This document shows positions 18,973 to 26,313 of a stretch of 64,000 bases of DNA, one piece after another. The translations under genes and the position numbers were made by a program. The notes under the pieces were generated by a model, which did not search any database, was not told the origin of the DNA, and saw nothing but the letters and a program-made list of their open reading frames with translations. The stretch comes from Spirosoma linguale DSM 74. GTDB lineage: Bacteria; Bacteroidota; Bacteroidia; Cytophagales; Spirosomataceae. The DNA is taken from assembly GCA_000024525.1 (NCBI GenBank), contig CP001769.1, positions 1,784,001 through 1,848,000 on the forward strand. Reading direction: 5' to 3'. The stretch's first letter is position 1; the number at the start of each line of letters is the position of its first letter.

Positions 18973-20019
18973 TCAAACCTGTGTGTCTGTTGCTACCGGT
19001 GTTTCCGGTTTTGTGTAGGCATCCACGCCCGCCTGTAACCGCCTGATAATAACCCGGCGCAGACGTTCCGGCTCCAGCACCTGCATCCCCTCACCGAACC
19101 CCAGAATTTCTTTTTCGAGCTCGAAATTGTGCTGAACTGTGAGCTGGATAACGATGCCATCGGGCCTGCGCTCAACCACCTGCTGCGATTGGTGTAGTGG
19201 CTTGGTCTCGACATAAGGCGCGTGAAACTGGCTCACAAACAGCCTGACCTTTGCCGGCCGCATCCGTGCGCTGACCGACACCCCAATCACATCCCGGTAA
19301 TACACATCGGGGTCCAGGTGTTGGTTGGCGATATAGTCAATGTCTGGTGCTGGCGTTATGCCCAGCATACGGTCGAGAGCCAGGTTCATGGTATACTGTT
19401 TACTATCACACACACCCACCGCGAACCAGCGGTTCTTGAATTCTTTCAACCACCACACATGAAACGTAAAGGTTTGGGGCAACCGCGCCGAAAACGACTG
19501 GTACTCAATGCGGAGTGTATGTTGCTGAATGACGGCCTGATACAGCTCATCCAGGTAGTGCAGCCCTTTTAAACTCTCGTTTTTCTCGAAGTCAATAACC
19601 GGGGCCGACTTGCGGGCGGTCGAATACACATGGTCTTCCAGCTTCTGAACCACTTCATTGAGCGCCGTAAAATGCGAGAATCCCTTGAACTGCTTGAGTA
19701 CTTCGACCGCTTCGTTCATCCGCGACAGATCGCCATCCGACAGGGGTATGTTGGTGATGCTATAGGCCGGGTCTTCGTAGGTGTAATATTTTTTGTCGAT
19801 GACAACAATGGGCGCAAAGTACCCCAGCTTATCGCTACGCATCATCTGAAGGTCGGCCTGCACGGTACGGCGACTGATGCCTTTATCCAGCCCTTCGTAT
19901 TCATACAAGGCTTCTGATACTTTCTCGATCAGGTCGTCGAGTGTCCATTTGCGTTGCCGGTTGCGCAGACAGGCATCCAGCGTTTTGTATCGAACAAGGG
20001 CGTTTCGGTTAGCAGGCAC
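18973..20019 (-). CDS. WYL-domain transcriptional regulator
   Basis: A 348-residue regulator. The N-terminal ~75 residues form a winged helix (RYKTLDACLRNRQRKWTLDD, then a recognition region near SRRTVQADLQMMR). The WYL ligand-binding domain spans about residues 140-230, with a C-terminal WCX-like extension to residue 335. WYL domains bind nucleotides or nucleic acid. It starts with GTG at 20019, and family members begin at the same point. The gene is divergent from the slipin-rtcB unit across a 750-bp region holding a tRNA-like RNA, so it is the likely controller of that RNA-repair locus. Confidence 0.88.
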   Translation of the reverse strand: MPANRNALVRYKTLDACLRNRQRKWTLDDLIEKVSEALYEYEGLDKGISRRTVQADLQMMRSDKLGYFAPIVVIDKKYYTYEDPAYSITNIPLSDGDLSRMNEAVEVLKQFKGFSHFTALNEVVQKLEDHVYSTARKSAPVIDFEKNESLKGLHYLDELYQAVIQQHTLRIEYQSFSARLPQTFTFHVWWLKEFKNRWFAVGVCDSKQYTMNLALDRMLGITPAPDIDYIANQHLDPDVYYRDVIGVSVSARMRPAKVRLFVSQFHAPYVETKPLHQSQQVVERRPDGIVIQLTVQHNFELEKEILGFGEGMQVLEPERLRRVIIRRLQAGVDAYTKPETPVATDTQV

Positions 20020-20239
20020 GGGGGGAATAATGAAAAATGGAAAATGAATGATGGATAATGGGTATTAGGGTAGGTGAGTGATTTTTTTTTGAAAAGTTAG
20101 AAAATAGTTTCATCTGCGCAAAAACACTGCGTAGTGAGGTCTAACCTTTGTAGCGACGGGAGAGGCCACTACCAAACCTGACGCGGGTTTCTGTATAGCC
20201 CCGTAGTATCGTCACCGCTGGTGTACGCTATGCTGTTAG

Positions 20240-20430
20240 TCCTGGATGATTTCGTCTCTACGCTGTCGGTCGGAGGTTCGAATCCTTCCCCTGCTTCGGC
20301 AGGGTAGCTCAGAGGTAGAGCAGCAGCAAAATGCAGGTTCGAATCCTGCTTCAACTCTATAAAAGTTGATCCATTGGTTGGGAAGTAGGCCACTTACAAA
20401 AAGGCCACCATCGAGAAAAATCAGTGAGGA
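20240..20430 (+). ncRNA. YrlA-like bacterial Y RNA candidate (permuted tRNA mimic plus second module)
   Basis: A circularly permuted tRNA fold can be drawn base by base at 20262-20327. In order: anticodon-stem strand GCTGT (20262-20266), 5-nt variable loop, T-arm (20272-20288, loop TTCGAAT), 6-bp acceptor stem (20289-20294 with 20299-20304) sealed by a TTCG tetraloop, T8-A9 (20305-20306), D-arm (20307-20321, loop AGAGGTA), base 26, and the other anticodon strand GCAGC (20323-20327). A second T-arm (20333-20349) and acceptor-like hairpin (20351-20369) follow. Outer strands at 20240-20258 and 20413-20430 can pair in three blocks (4, 6 and 3 bp), as a Y stem would. This layout is that of the tRNA-mimic module of bacterial YrlA RNAs. 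The boundaries are uncertain. No clear promoter is seen; TAACCTTTG at 20142 only roughly fits a Bacteroidota -7 box. Confidence 0.7.
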
Positions 20431-20772
20431 GTTATCCGGTTGTGTGGCTGTTATGGCTACGCGATAGTCGCTTCGGCGACCGGATTGGGTAACGCCAGCA
20501 GGCCCGTTTCGCGGTTGTTGGGTGTGCGTTGTGACAGAGGAAGATGTTGACTTTGTTGGTAGGAGCAGCCTTCGGGGAGCTACGAAACAAACCAACCTAT
20601 TTTCTGAACCAGCGTACTAAAGCAATCACTCACCGGCTTCCGTGTTGCCCGAACGGGAGGCTTCTTACTGGTTTTGTTAATCGTTAACCGGGTTTCGGTA
20701 TCCGGTATCTGGCAAGGGAGTAGCGCGCACTGCCCCTGATACTGAGCACCGAAAGCCACAAAAAAGTTATAA
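20431..20772 (+). other. structured leader between the tRNA-like RNA and the slipin gene
   Basis: About 340 nt with no convincing ORF. It contains further hairpins on the + strand: GTCGC-TTCG-GCGAC (20467-20480, another C(UUCG)G cap), enclosed by a possible 7-bp stem GTTATCC/GGGTAAC (20431-20437 with 20487-20493); and a GTTG/CAAC plus GTAG/CTAC hairpin (20555-20562 with 20580-20596). It may be part of the same transcript as the Y-RNA-like element or the 5' leader of the slipin-rtcB mRNA. Confidence 0.45.
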
Positions 20773-21879
20773 ATGATGAAATTTGTACGTATTCAGGCCC
20801 TCCAAATCGGGCTAGTGTTTAAGTATGGCGCTTATAAGCAACTGCTTTCGCCGGGCCAGTACTGGCTTTGGTCGAACGAGACAGTGCATGTCTATAATCA
20901 GGGCGAACTATTGCAGAATCCCCCCTGCGATTTGTCCATTCTGCTTCAGTATCCCGACGTGGCCGATGCGCTCGATGTACTGGAGGTGAGCGACAATGAA
21001 ATCGTTCTGCAATATGAGCATGGGCTTTTTCAGACTATTCTGCGTAAAGGACGCTGGGCATTCTGGAAGGGCGTTAAGCAGTATCAGTATATACGGGCGG
21101 ATGTGAGCCAGTTAGAGATACCAGCTACCATCGACCTGGTTTCGCTGATGCCACAACCGTTATCGGCCTATGTGCGAGCTTTTAACGTAGAGGCCCATGA
21201 ACAGGGGGTACTGTTTATTGACTGGAAATTTGATCGGGTGTTAACGGCCGGAACGTATTACTGGTGGAAAAATACAACGCCCATTCATGTGCTTAAGGCC
21301 GATATGCGCCAGCAGCAAATGGAGGTCTCCGGGCAGGAAATCCTGACTAAAGACAAAGCGTCGTTACGCCTGAGCTTCTACGTCCAGTACCAGGTGCAGG
21401 ATGTCGTTAAAGCATTAGTTGAGAATAAGGACTTCGATAAACAGCTCTATGTTTTGGTGCAACTAGCACTGCGTGAGTACGTTGGTGGATTTACGCTCGA
21501 TGAATTGCTCGATAAGAAGGGAGAAATAGCGCCATTTATAGTTAAGGCTACGTCGGCCAAAGCTGCTCAATTGGGTGTCGAGCTTCGAACGGGCGGTATT
21601 CGCGACATCATCCTGCCCGGCGACATGCGCGACATCATGAACCAGGTGTTGATGGCCGAGAAGAAAGCACAGGCTAACGTCATCATGCGTCGGGAAGAGA
21701 CCGCGTCGACCCGGAGTTTGCTGAATACGGCCAAGCTGATGGAGGACAACGAGATGCTGTGGAAGTTGAAAGAGATGGAGTATGTCGAGAAGATTGCGGA
21801 TAAGATCAGTTCGATTTCTGTCTCGAACAGCGGTTCGATGGTCGACCAGCTCAAGCAGATTTTAGGGCGGGGGAATTGA
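20773..21879 (+). CDS. slipin (SPFH/band-7) protein of the RNA-repair operon
   Basis: A 368-residue SPFH-domain protein. It has no hydrophobic N-terminal anchor, unlike stomatins. The N-terminal part looks duplicated: IGLVFKYGAYKQLLSPGQYW near residue 12 and QGVLFIDWKFDRVLTAGTYYW near residue 147. The SPFH core follows, with the RDIILPGDMRDIMNQVLMAEK segment near residue 275 and a helical C-terminus that likely drives oligomerisation. Slipins are frequent neighbours of rtcB in RNA-repair operons. The next gene is rtcB, about 150 nt downstream across a palindromic repeat, and the leader holds the tRNA-like RNA. Confidence 0.88.
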   Translation: MMKFVRIQALQIGLVFKYGAYKQLLSPGQYWLWSNETVHVYNQGELLQNPPCDLSILLQYPDVADALDVLEVSDNEIVLQYEHGLFQTILRKGRWAFWKGVKQYQYIRADVSQLEIPATIDLVSLMPQPLSAYVRAFNVEAHEQGVLFIDWKFDRVLTAGTYYWWKNTTPIHVLKADMRQQQMEVSGQEILTKDKASLRLSFYVQYQVQDVVKALVENKDFDKQLYVLVQLALREYVGGFTLDELLDKKGEIAPFIVKATSAKAAQLGVELRTGGIRDIILPGDMRDIMNQVLMAEKKAQANVIMRREETASTRSLLNTAKLMEDNEMLWKLKEMEYVEKIADKISSISVSNSGSMVDQLKQILGRGN

Positions 21880-21911
21880 TAGGCGAACTGTGAAACTAAG
21901 AGGTTTTAGAA

Positions 21912-21998
21912 CGTAGTACCGACCGTCTCGGTCGGGTGTAGAATAACAAGCTGCACAACCGACCGGGACGGTTCGACGCATCGACGGTCGGCACTACG
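21912..21998. repeat. palindromic intergenic repeat, copy 1
   Basis: 87-bp element between slipin and rtcB. The ends GTAGTACCGACCGTC and GACGGTCGGCACTAC are inverted with one G-T wobble. An internal ACCGACCGGGACGG block is shared with the copies at 23.6 and 49.1 kb. Confidence 0.75.
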
Positions 21999-22033
21999 CT
22001 CAAAAACGCAGACAGTGTGTTAATAGAAAAAAG

Positions 22034-23572
22034 ATGGAAACAACGATTTCACTAGACGATATTTTAACATTAGGCCCCATTCCGGAGCCGCTACAAGCAG
22101 GTTTCCTGCGGGTGGCCAATGGCCTGATGCTGCGGGGTAATTACCCCAAAGAGAAAGTGATGACGCTCCTGGCGCAGATGCTCCAGAATCCGAAAAAATA
22201 CGCTTTCTCGAAAAACAAGGTCACGAATCTGGCGCAGGCGATTTATGACCTCAATAAGCAGGGTATTGCCGTTCCGCTGAGCGAAGCGGGTGCCGACTAC
22301 TTACCCGCCGAACCCGCGCCTTACGCTTTGCCGACTTCGGAGAAACAGGCCGAACAAACGATTGGTCTGCGTGAAGGGCCCTTACCGTATGCCGTTTTTG
22401 GTCGGGACTTTATTGAAGAAGGCGCGTTGAAACAGATGGAAACAGCCTCAAGCCTACCCATTTCGGTGGCGGGGGCACTCATGCCTGATGCGCACCAGGG
22501 GTATGGGCTGCCTATTGGGGGGGTGCTGGCTACGGAAGCTACCAAAGTTATTCCATTCGCCGTGGGTGTCGATATTGCCTGCCGAATGTGTTTGTCGGTG
22601 TTCGACCTGCCGCCGTCCTTCTTAACGCGCGAACCGCACCTGCTGAAGCGAGTATTGGTCGAACAAACGAAGTTCGGGATGGGGGGTGAAACCCGTGAGA
22701 AGTTCGACGAGAGCGTGATGGACCTACCGGAATGGCAGGCCACTAAAGTGATCCGCGATCTGAAAGATAAAGCGTATCGTCAATTGGGCACTTCGGGGAC
22801 TGGGAATCACTTTGTGGAATGGGGTATTGTGGAAGTACACGAAGATAGTGTGACAAAAGAATCGGGGCTGAATCTGCCGCCGGGCGAATACCTCGCGCTG
22901 TTGTCACACTCCGGTTCGCGCGGGTTTGGGGCCAATATTGCCAACACCTATTCCAAACTGGCGATGCAGAAAACCAGACTGCCCCGAGAAGCCGCTCACC
23001 TGGCCTGGCTCGACCTGAATACGCAGGAAGGGCAGGAGTACTGGATCGGGATGAATCTGGCGGGCGAGTATGCCTCGGCTAACCACCACGAGATTCACCA
23101 TAAACTGGCCAAAGCGTTACGCGAGAAGCCGCTGGTCATGGTCGAAAATCACCACAACTTTGCCTGGAAAGAGCAACTGGCCGATGGCCGGGAGGTGCTT
23201 GTTCACCGCAAGGGAGCAACCCCGGCAGGAACGGGTGTGCTAGGTATCATTCCGGGGTCGATGACGCAGCCAGGCTTTGTTGTGCGTGGTCGTGGCAATA
23301 TAGCGTCGATAAATTCGGCTTCTCACGGAGCCGGACGGCTGATGTCACGAACGAAGGCATTTAATAGCATTACGCGCTCGCAGTGGAATAAAGCGCTGGT
23401 CGAAGCCGGGGTGCAACTCGTGGGGGGCGACCTGGACGAAGCCCCGATGGTCTATAAAAACATCGACACCGTCATTGAAGCCCAGCATGATCTGGTAGAC
23501 GTTCTGGCGAAGTTCACCCCTAAAATCGTTCGAATGGCCGACGCGAATCGGAAAGAAGGGCGGGAAGATTAA
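22034..23572 (+). CDS. rtcB: RNA ligase RtcB
   Basis: A 512-residue RtcB, which seals RNA 2',3'-cyclic phosphate (or 3'-phosphate) and 5'-OH ends using GTP and Mn2+. The metal and active-site motifs are present: DAHQGYGLPIGGV, GVDIACRM (Asp and Cys; the common form is GVDIGCGM), GTGNHFVE, LLSHSGSRGFG, ENHHNFAW and the guanylylated His of SASHGAGR. The product is longer than E. coli RtcB (about 408 residues), with an extra N-terminal segment of about 110 residues before FGRDFIEE. Cleaved tRNAs are the known targets. The upstream tRNA-like RNA and slipin make this an RNA-repair operon, likely under the WYL regulator. No rtcA is seen. Confidence 0.95.
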   Translation: METTISLDDILTLGPIPEPLQAGFLRVANGLMLRGNYPKEKVMTLLAQMLQNPKKYAFSKNKVTNLAQAIYDLNKQGIAVPLSEAGADYLPAEPAPYALPTSEKQAEQTIGLREGPLPYAVFGRDFIEEGALKQMETASSLPISVAGALMPDAHQGYGLPIGGVLATEATKVIPFAVGVDIACRMCLSVFDLPPSFLTREPHLLKRVLVEQTKFGMGGETREKFDESVMDLPEWQATKVIRDLKDKAYRQLGTSGTGNHFVEWGIVEVHEDSVTKESGLNLPPGEYLALLSHSGSRGFGANIANTYSKLAMQKTRLPREAAHLAWLDLNTQEGQEYWIGMNLAGEYASANHHEIHHKLAKALREKPLVMVENHHNFAWKEQLADGREVLVHRKGATPAGTGVLGIIPGSMTQPGFVVRGRGNIASINSASHGAGRLMSRTKAFNSITRSQWNKALVEAGVQLVGGDLDEAPMVYKNIDTVIEAQHDLVDVLAKFTPKIVRMADANRKEGRED

Positions 23573-23574
23573 TT

Positions 23575-23690
23575 GTAGTACCGACCGCTGTAGTGCCGAC
23601 CGTCGAAGCGTCGAACCGTCCCGGTCAGGTGTGTATCTAATAGCTTCTCACCCGACCGGGACGGTTCGACGCTTCGACGGTCGGTACTAC
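23575..23690. repeat. palindromic intergenic repeat, copy 2
   Basis: Long inverted repeat between rtcB and the convergent esterase. Arms of about 40 nt (from 23590, and 23649-23690) pair almost perfectly, with ends GTAGTGCCGACCGTC and GACGGTCGGTACTAC. An extra partial left end precedes it at 23575. The right end supplies the TAG stop of the minus-strand esterase (23687-23689). Confidence 0.85.
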
Positions 23691-24640
23691 GGCAGCGAAC
23701 GGCTCTTAAAAAAATCCCAGATTACATCGTTGTTCGAAAAGGCTTCGGAGGGAGCATCGCCAATGAAGCGGGCTCCTTTTTGGCCACCGGGCCAGGCGTG
23801 GCCGCCATCGGTGGTTAGGTAGTACTGAATAGCAACGTCGTCCCGGCAACCCGTCCAGGTGTACGATGTATACAAACCGGCTGTTTTTGTTGTTGGCTTT
23901 TCGGGAGTACATCCCGCTAGTTTGGCAAACACGGCCAGCGTGCTGTCGACCGGAGCGTTCCACTGTTTGTTGAGGCTTCTGGAGCCGATGCCGCCGGTAT
24001 ACGGCACATTATTATCCTGCCGGGAATGAATGTGCAAAATTGACAAAACACGGGAGGGTTGGCAGGTGGTTTTTAGTTGCATGGTTCCGGCATTGGCTGC
24101 AATCGCTGCCAGTTTGTCGGGGAATTCGCAGGCCAGCCGGTAGCAGAGCATGGCCCCATTGGAATGCCCGGTAGCATACACCCGTTTCGGGTCGATCCGG
24201 TAGGTTGTCGTTAGTTTATCAATGAGTTTTCGGATAAAGCCCACATCGTCGGTCTGTTTTACCGAGGCAATCTGGCCGCAGCAGTTACCCGCATTCCAGG
24301 TGCGTAACTTCAAAACACCCGGATTTTGTAGACCATCGGGATACACCACAATAAATCCTTCCTTATCCGCTTTTTCGCTCAGTTTCGACTGGGCTTCAAA
24401 CTGCTGACCGCTACCGCCACCACCGTGCAGGGCTACCACGAGCGGCAGGGAAGTGTCGGTTTTGGCGTAGGCTGGTGGTATATGAACCCAGTAAATTCGG
24501 GTTTGTCCCTGATGCCAAAGCGTGTCGCGGGTGCTGGCCAGGGCTGAAATAAACAACGGAGGTCGCTCTTGTACGGGAGTGGCCTCGCGGGTTGATAAAT
24601 TCAATCCAAAAGCTAGCGCGACGAGAATTAAACTAGTCAT
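23687..24640 (-). CDS. secreted PHB-depolymerase/feruloyl-esterase-like hydrolase
   Basis: A 317-residue alpha/beta hydrolase of the LpqC/poly(3-hydroxybutyrate) depolymerase family. A short signal peptide (MTSLILVALAFGLN) is followed by PLVVALHGGGGSGQQF (oxyanion region), the nucleophile elbow GHSNGAML, and a C-terminal His in DGGHAWPGG. Members act on aryl esters, xylan side chains or polyesters, so the substrate is open. The last three bases of the gene lie inside the palindromic repeat that provides its stop codon, so the C-terminus may have been altered by that insertion. Confidence 0.88.
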   Translation of the reverse strand: MTSLILVALAFGLNLSTREATPVQERPPLFISALASTRDTLWHQGQTRIYWVHIPPAYAKTDTSLPLVVALHGGGGSGQQFEAQSKLSEKADKEGFIVVYPDGLQNPGVLKLRTWNAGNCCGQIASVKQTDDVGFIRKLIDKLTTTYRIDPKRVYATGHSNGAMLCYRLACEFPDKLAAIAANAGTMQLKTTCQPSRVLSILHIHSRQDNNVPYTGGIGSRSLNKQWNAPVDSTLAVFAKLAGCTPEKPTTKTAGLYTSYTWTGCRDDVAIQYYLTTDGGHAWPGGQKGARFIGDAPSEAFSNNDVIWDFFKSRSLP

Positions 24641-24842
24641 CAGTTGATTGAAAAACGACTAAATGAGTTAATGTAACTGCCTGGAAATTAAAAAATATGA
24701 ACTGGTGCGGGGGAATTCGCTAAAGTAACCCTATAATCCAGAAAACCTGTATATGTGACTGTATACTCACGCCAAAACAACAACCTTCAGCAATCCCATA
24801 AGTGCAACTTAAGCGGGAAAGCGGTAATTTGCCCTTTCAAAC

Positions 24843-24900
24843 GACTTTACATCCGTGGAGGTGCGTAATAGGTAAGGAACTATTCACTCGCGCCAGCACG
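24843..24900 (+). promoter_or_regulatory. possible structured 5' leader of the FucP-like gene
   Basis: Just upstream of the transporter, GGTGCG can pair with CGCGCC (6 bp including one wobble), enclosing an AATAG/CTATT hairpin. It could be a regulatory leader. I do not recognise a riboswitch class. Confidence 0.25.
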
Positions 24901-24927
24901 TAAACCGCGTATCATAACCCCTAAACC

Positions 24928-26172
24928 ATGCAGGCAACCCCTACCGCAGGCCAGTCAAAAGCGGCCTTTACTGAAAACAAGTACCTTGTTACCCTCGTCT
25001 TTGTTACATCACTTTTCATGTTTTGGGGGGTCGCCATTACGATGGGCGATGTGTTGAACAAGCACTTCCAGCATGTGCTGAGCCTGACTAAAACACAATC
25101 GGCTTTTGTTCAGTTTGCCATTTTCGGAGCCTACTTCGTTATGGGTATCCCGGCGGGACTGTTCATGAAGCGGTTCGGTTATAAAAACGGAGTATTGCTT
25201 GGTCTGGGCCTTTTCGCTACCGGTTCGTTTCTGTTTGTTCCGGCTGCTGCCGCTGCTTCGTTCACGTATTTCGGTATTGCTCTCTTTATTTTAGGCTGCG
25301 GTATCTCGACCCTCGAAACGGTAGCCCACCCCTTTGTGGCCTCCCTCGGCGACCAGCGGACCAGCGACCAGCGTATCAACTTTGCTCAGGCATTTAATGC
25401 GCTGGGTGCCATTATCGGCCCCGCCATCGGCTCGTATTTCCTGCTGCGTAACAACACGCCGGGCAGTACCGATCTTACCTCGGTAAAAACCCTGTACATT
25501 GCCATTGGCAGTGTCATTGCTACGATTGCCATTCTTTTCTCGTTTGTAAAAGTACCCGCTTTAACAGATCCTCACGCTACCGTTGCCGATCCTGACGCGG
25601 CCAATGTTGATGTAGCCCCCGGCAAATCGCTCTTTGAGCATAAACACTTCCGTTGGGCGGTTGCTGCCCAGTTTTTCAACGTAGCCGCACAGGGCGGTAC
25701 ATGGGCGTTTTTTATTAATTACGGTCACGAGAAGATGGGTTTCTCCGATGCAGTGGCCGGTAACTACATGGTGCTATTCATGGGCCTGATGCTGGCCGGA
25801 CGGTTTGTGGGTACCTTCCTGATGCGCGTCATTGCGCCCCATACCTTGCTGGCCATTTTTGCGGGTTGTAACATCCTCATGTGCCTTATCATTACACAGA
25901 GTTTGGGCTGGCCGTCGTTCATCGCGCTCATGATGCTCAATTTCTTCTTCAGCATTATGTTTCCGACCATCTTCAGCCTGGGCCTTAAAAACCTGGGTTC
26001 GCATACCCAACAGGCGTCTTCATTCATTTCGATGGGTGTTGTTGGCGGGGCCGTGTTCCCGTTCCTGATGGGTATGGCCGCTGAACACGATGTGGCAAAC
26101 GCCTATTATTTGCCTATTATCTGCTACGCCGTTATCCTCCTGTTTGGGGCTAAGTTCTACAAGGTGAGGTAG
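24928..26172 (+). CDS. FucP-type MFS sugar/H+ symporter
   Basis: A 414-residue major facilitator with twelve hydrophobic segments. The N-terminal FMFWGVAITMGDVLNKHFQ and the loop MKRFGYKNGVLLGL match the FHS (FucP/GluP) family of fucose, glucose or galactose H+ symporters. The acidic residue in the ILGCGISTLETVAHPF helix is also typical. The sugar cannot be fixed by eye, but L-fucose is plausible because a secreted GH95 enzyme is encoded nearby. It is followed by a strong terminator and has a leader of about 290 nt. Confidence 0.88.
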   Translation: MQATPTAGQSKAAFTENKYLVTLVFVTSLFMFWGVAITMGDVLNKHFQHVLSLTKTQSAFVQFAIFGAYFVMGIPAGLFMKRFGYKNGVLLGLGLFATGSFLFVPAAAAASFTYFGIALFILGCGISTLETVAHPFVASLGDQRTSDQRINFAQAFNALGAIIGPAIGSYFLLRNNTPGSTDLTSVKTLYIAIGSVIATIAILFSFVKVPALTDPHATVADPDAANVDVAPGKSLFEHKHFRWAVAAQFFNVAAQGGTWAFFINYGHEKMGFSDAVAGNYMVLFMGLMLAGRFVGTFLMRVIAPHTLLAIFAGCNILMCLIITQSLGWPSFIALMMLNFFFSIMFPTIFSLGLKNLGSHTQQASSFISMGVVGGAVFPFLMGMAAEHDVANAYYLPIICYAVILLFGAKFYKVR

Positions 26173-26198
26173 TTGATTAGTGAATTAGCGTACTTGTT

Positions 26199-26246
26199 AA
26201 CCTAGCCGTGCTGACTTAAATAAGTCGGCACGGCTAGGTTTTTTTA
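26199..26246 (+). terminator. rho-independent terminator after the FucP-like gene
   Basis: 20-bp inverted repeat (26199-26218 with 26221-26240; one G-T wobble) with a 2-nt loop, followed by a run of Ts. Confidence 0.9.
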
Positions 26247-26313
26247 CTGAAAAGAGGATATACACGACTTGTTGATTTCCCGAATATCCCGCTTTTCTAG
26301 CGTGCTGCTCGGG

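Noticed and set aside
20171..20349. Integration scar of a mobile element at a tRNA 3' end
   Set aside because: No integrase, direct repeat or intact tRNA was found near, and the elements include a D-arm and sealed acceptor that an att scar would not have.
20262..20350. An ordinary tRNA gene or tRNA pseudogene
   Set aside because: Part order is permuted, the acceptor ends are joined by TTCG, and no anticodon loop exists. A normal-order tRNA would need an anticodon arm between 20322 and 20332, where only 11 nt are available.
20169..20595. Two minus-strand ORFs (20169-20393 and 20236-20595) with GFEP-type motifs
   Set aside because: They are antisense to the two T-arms; reading the complement of GGTTCGAATCC gives the well-known spurious GFEPP proteins.
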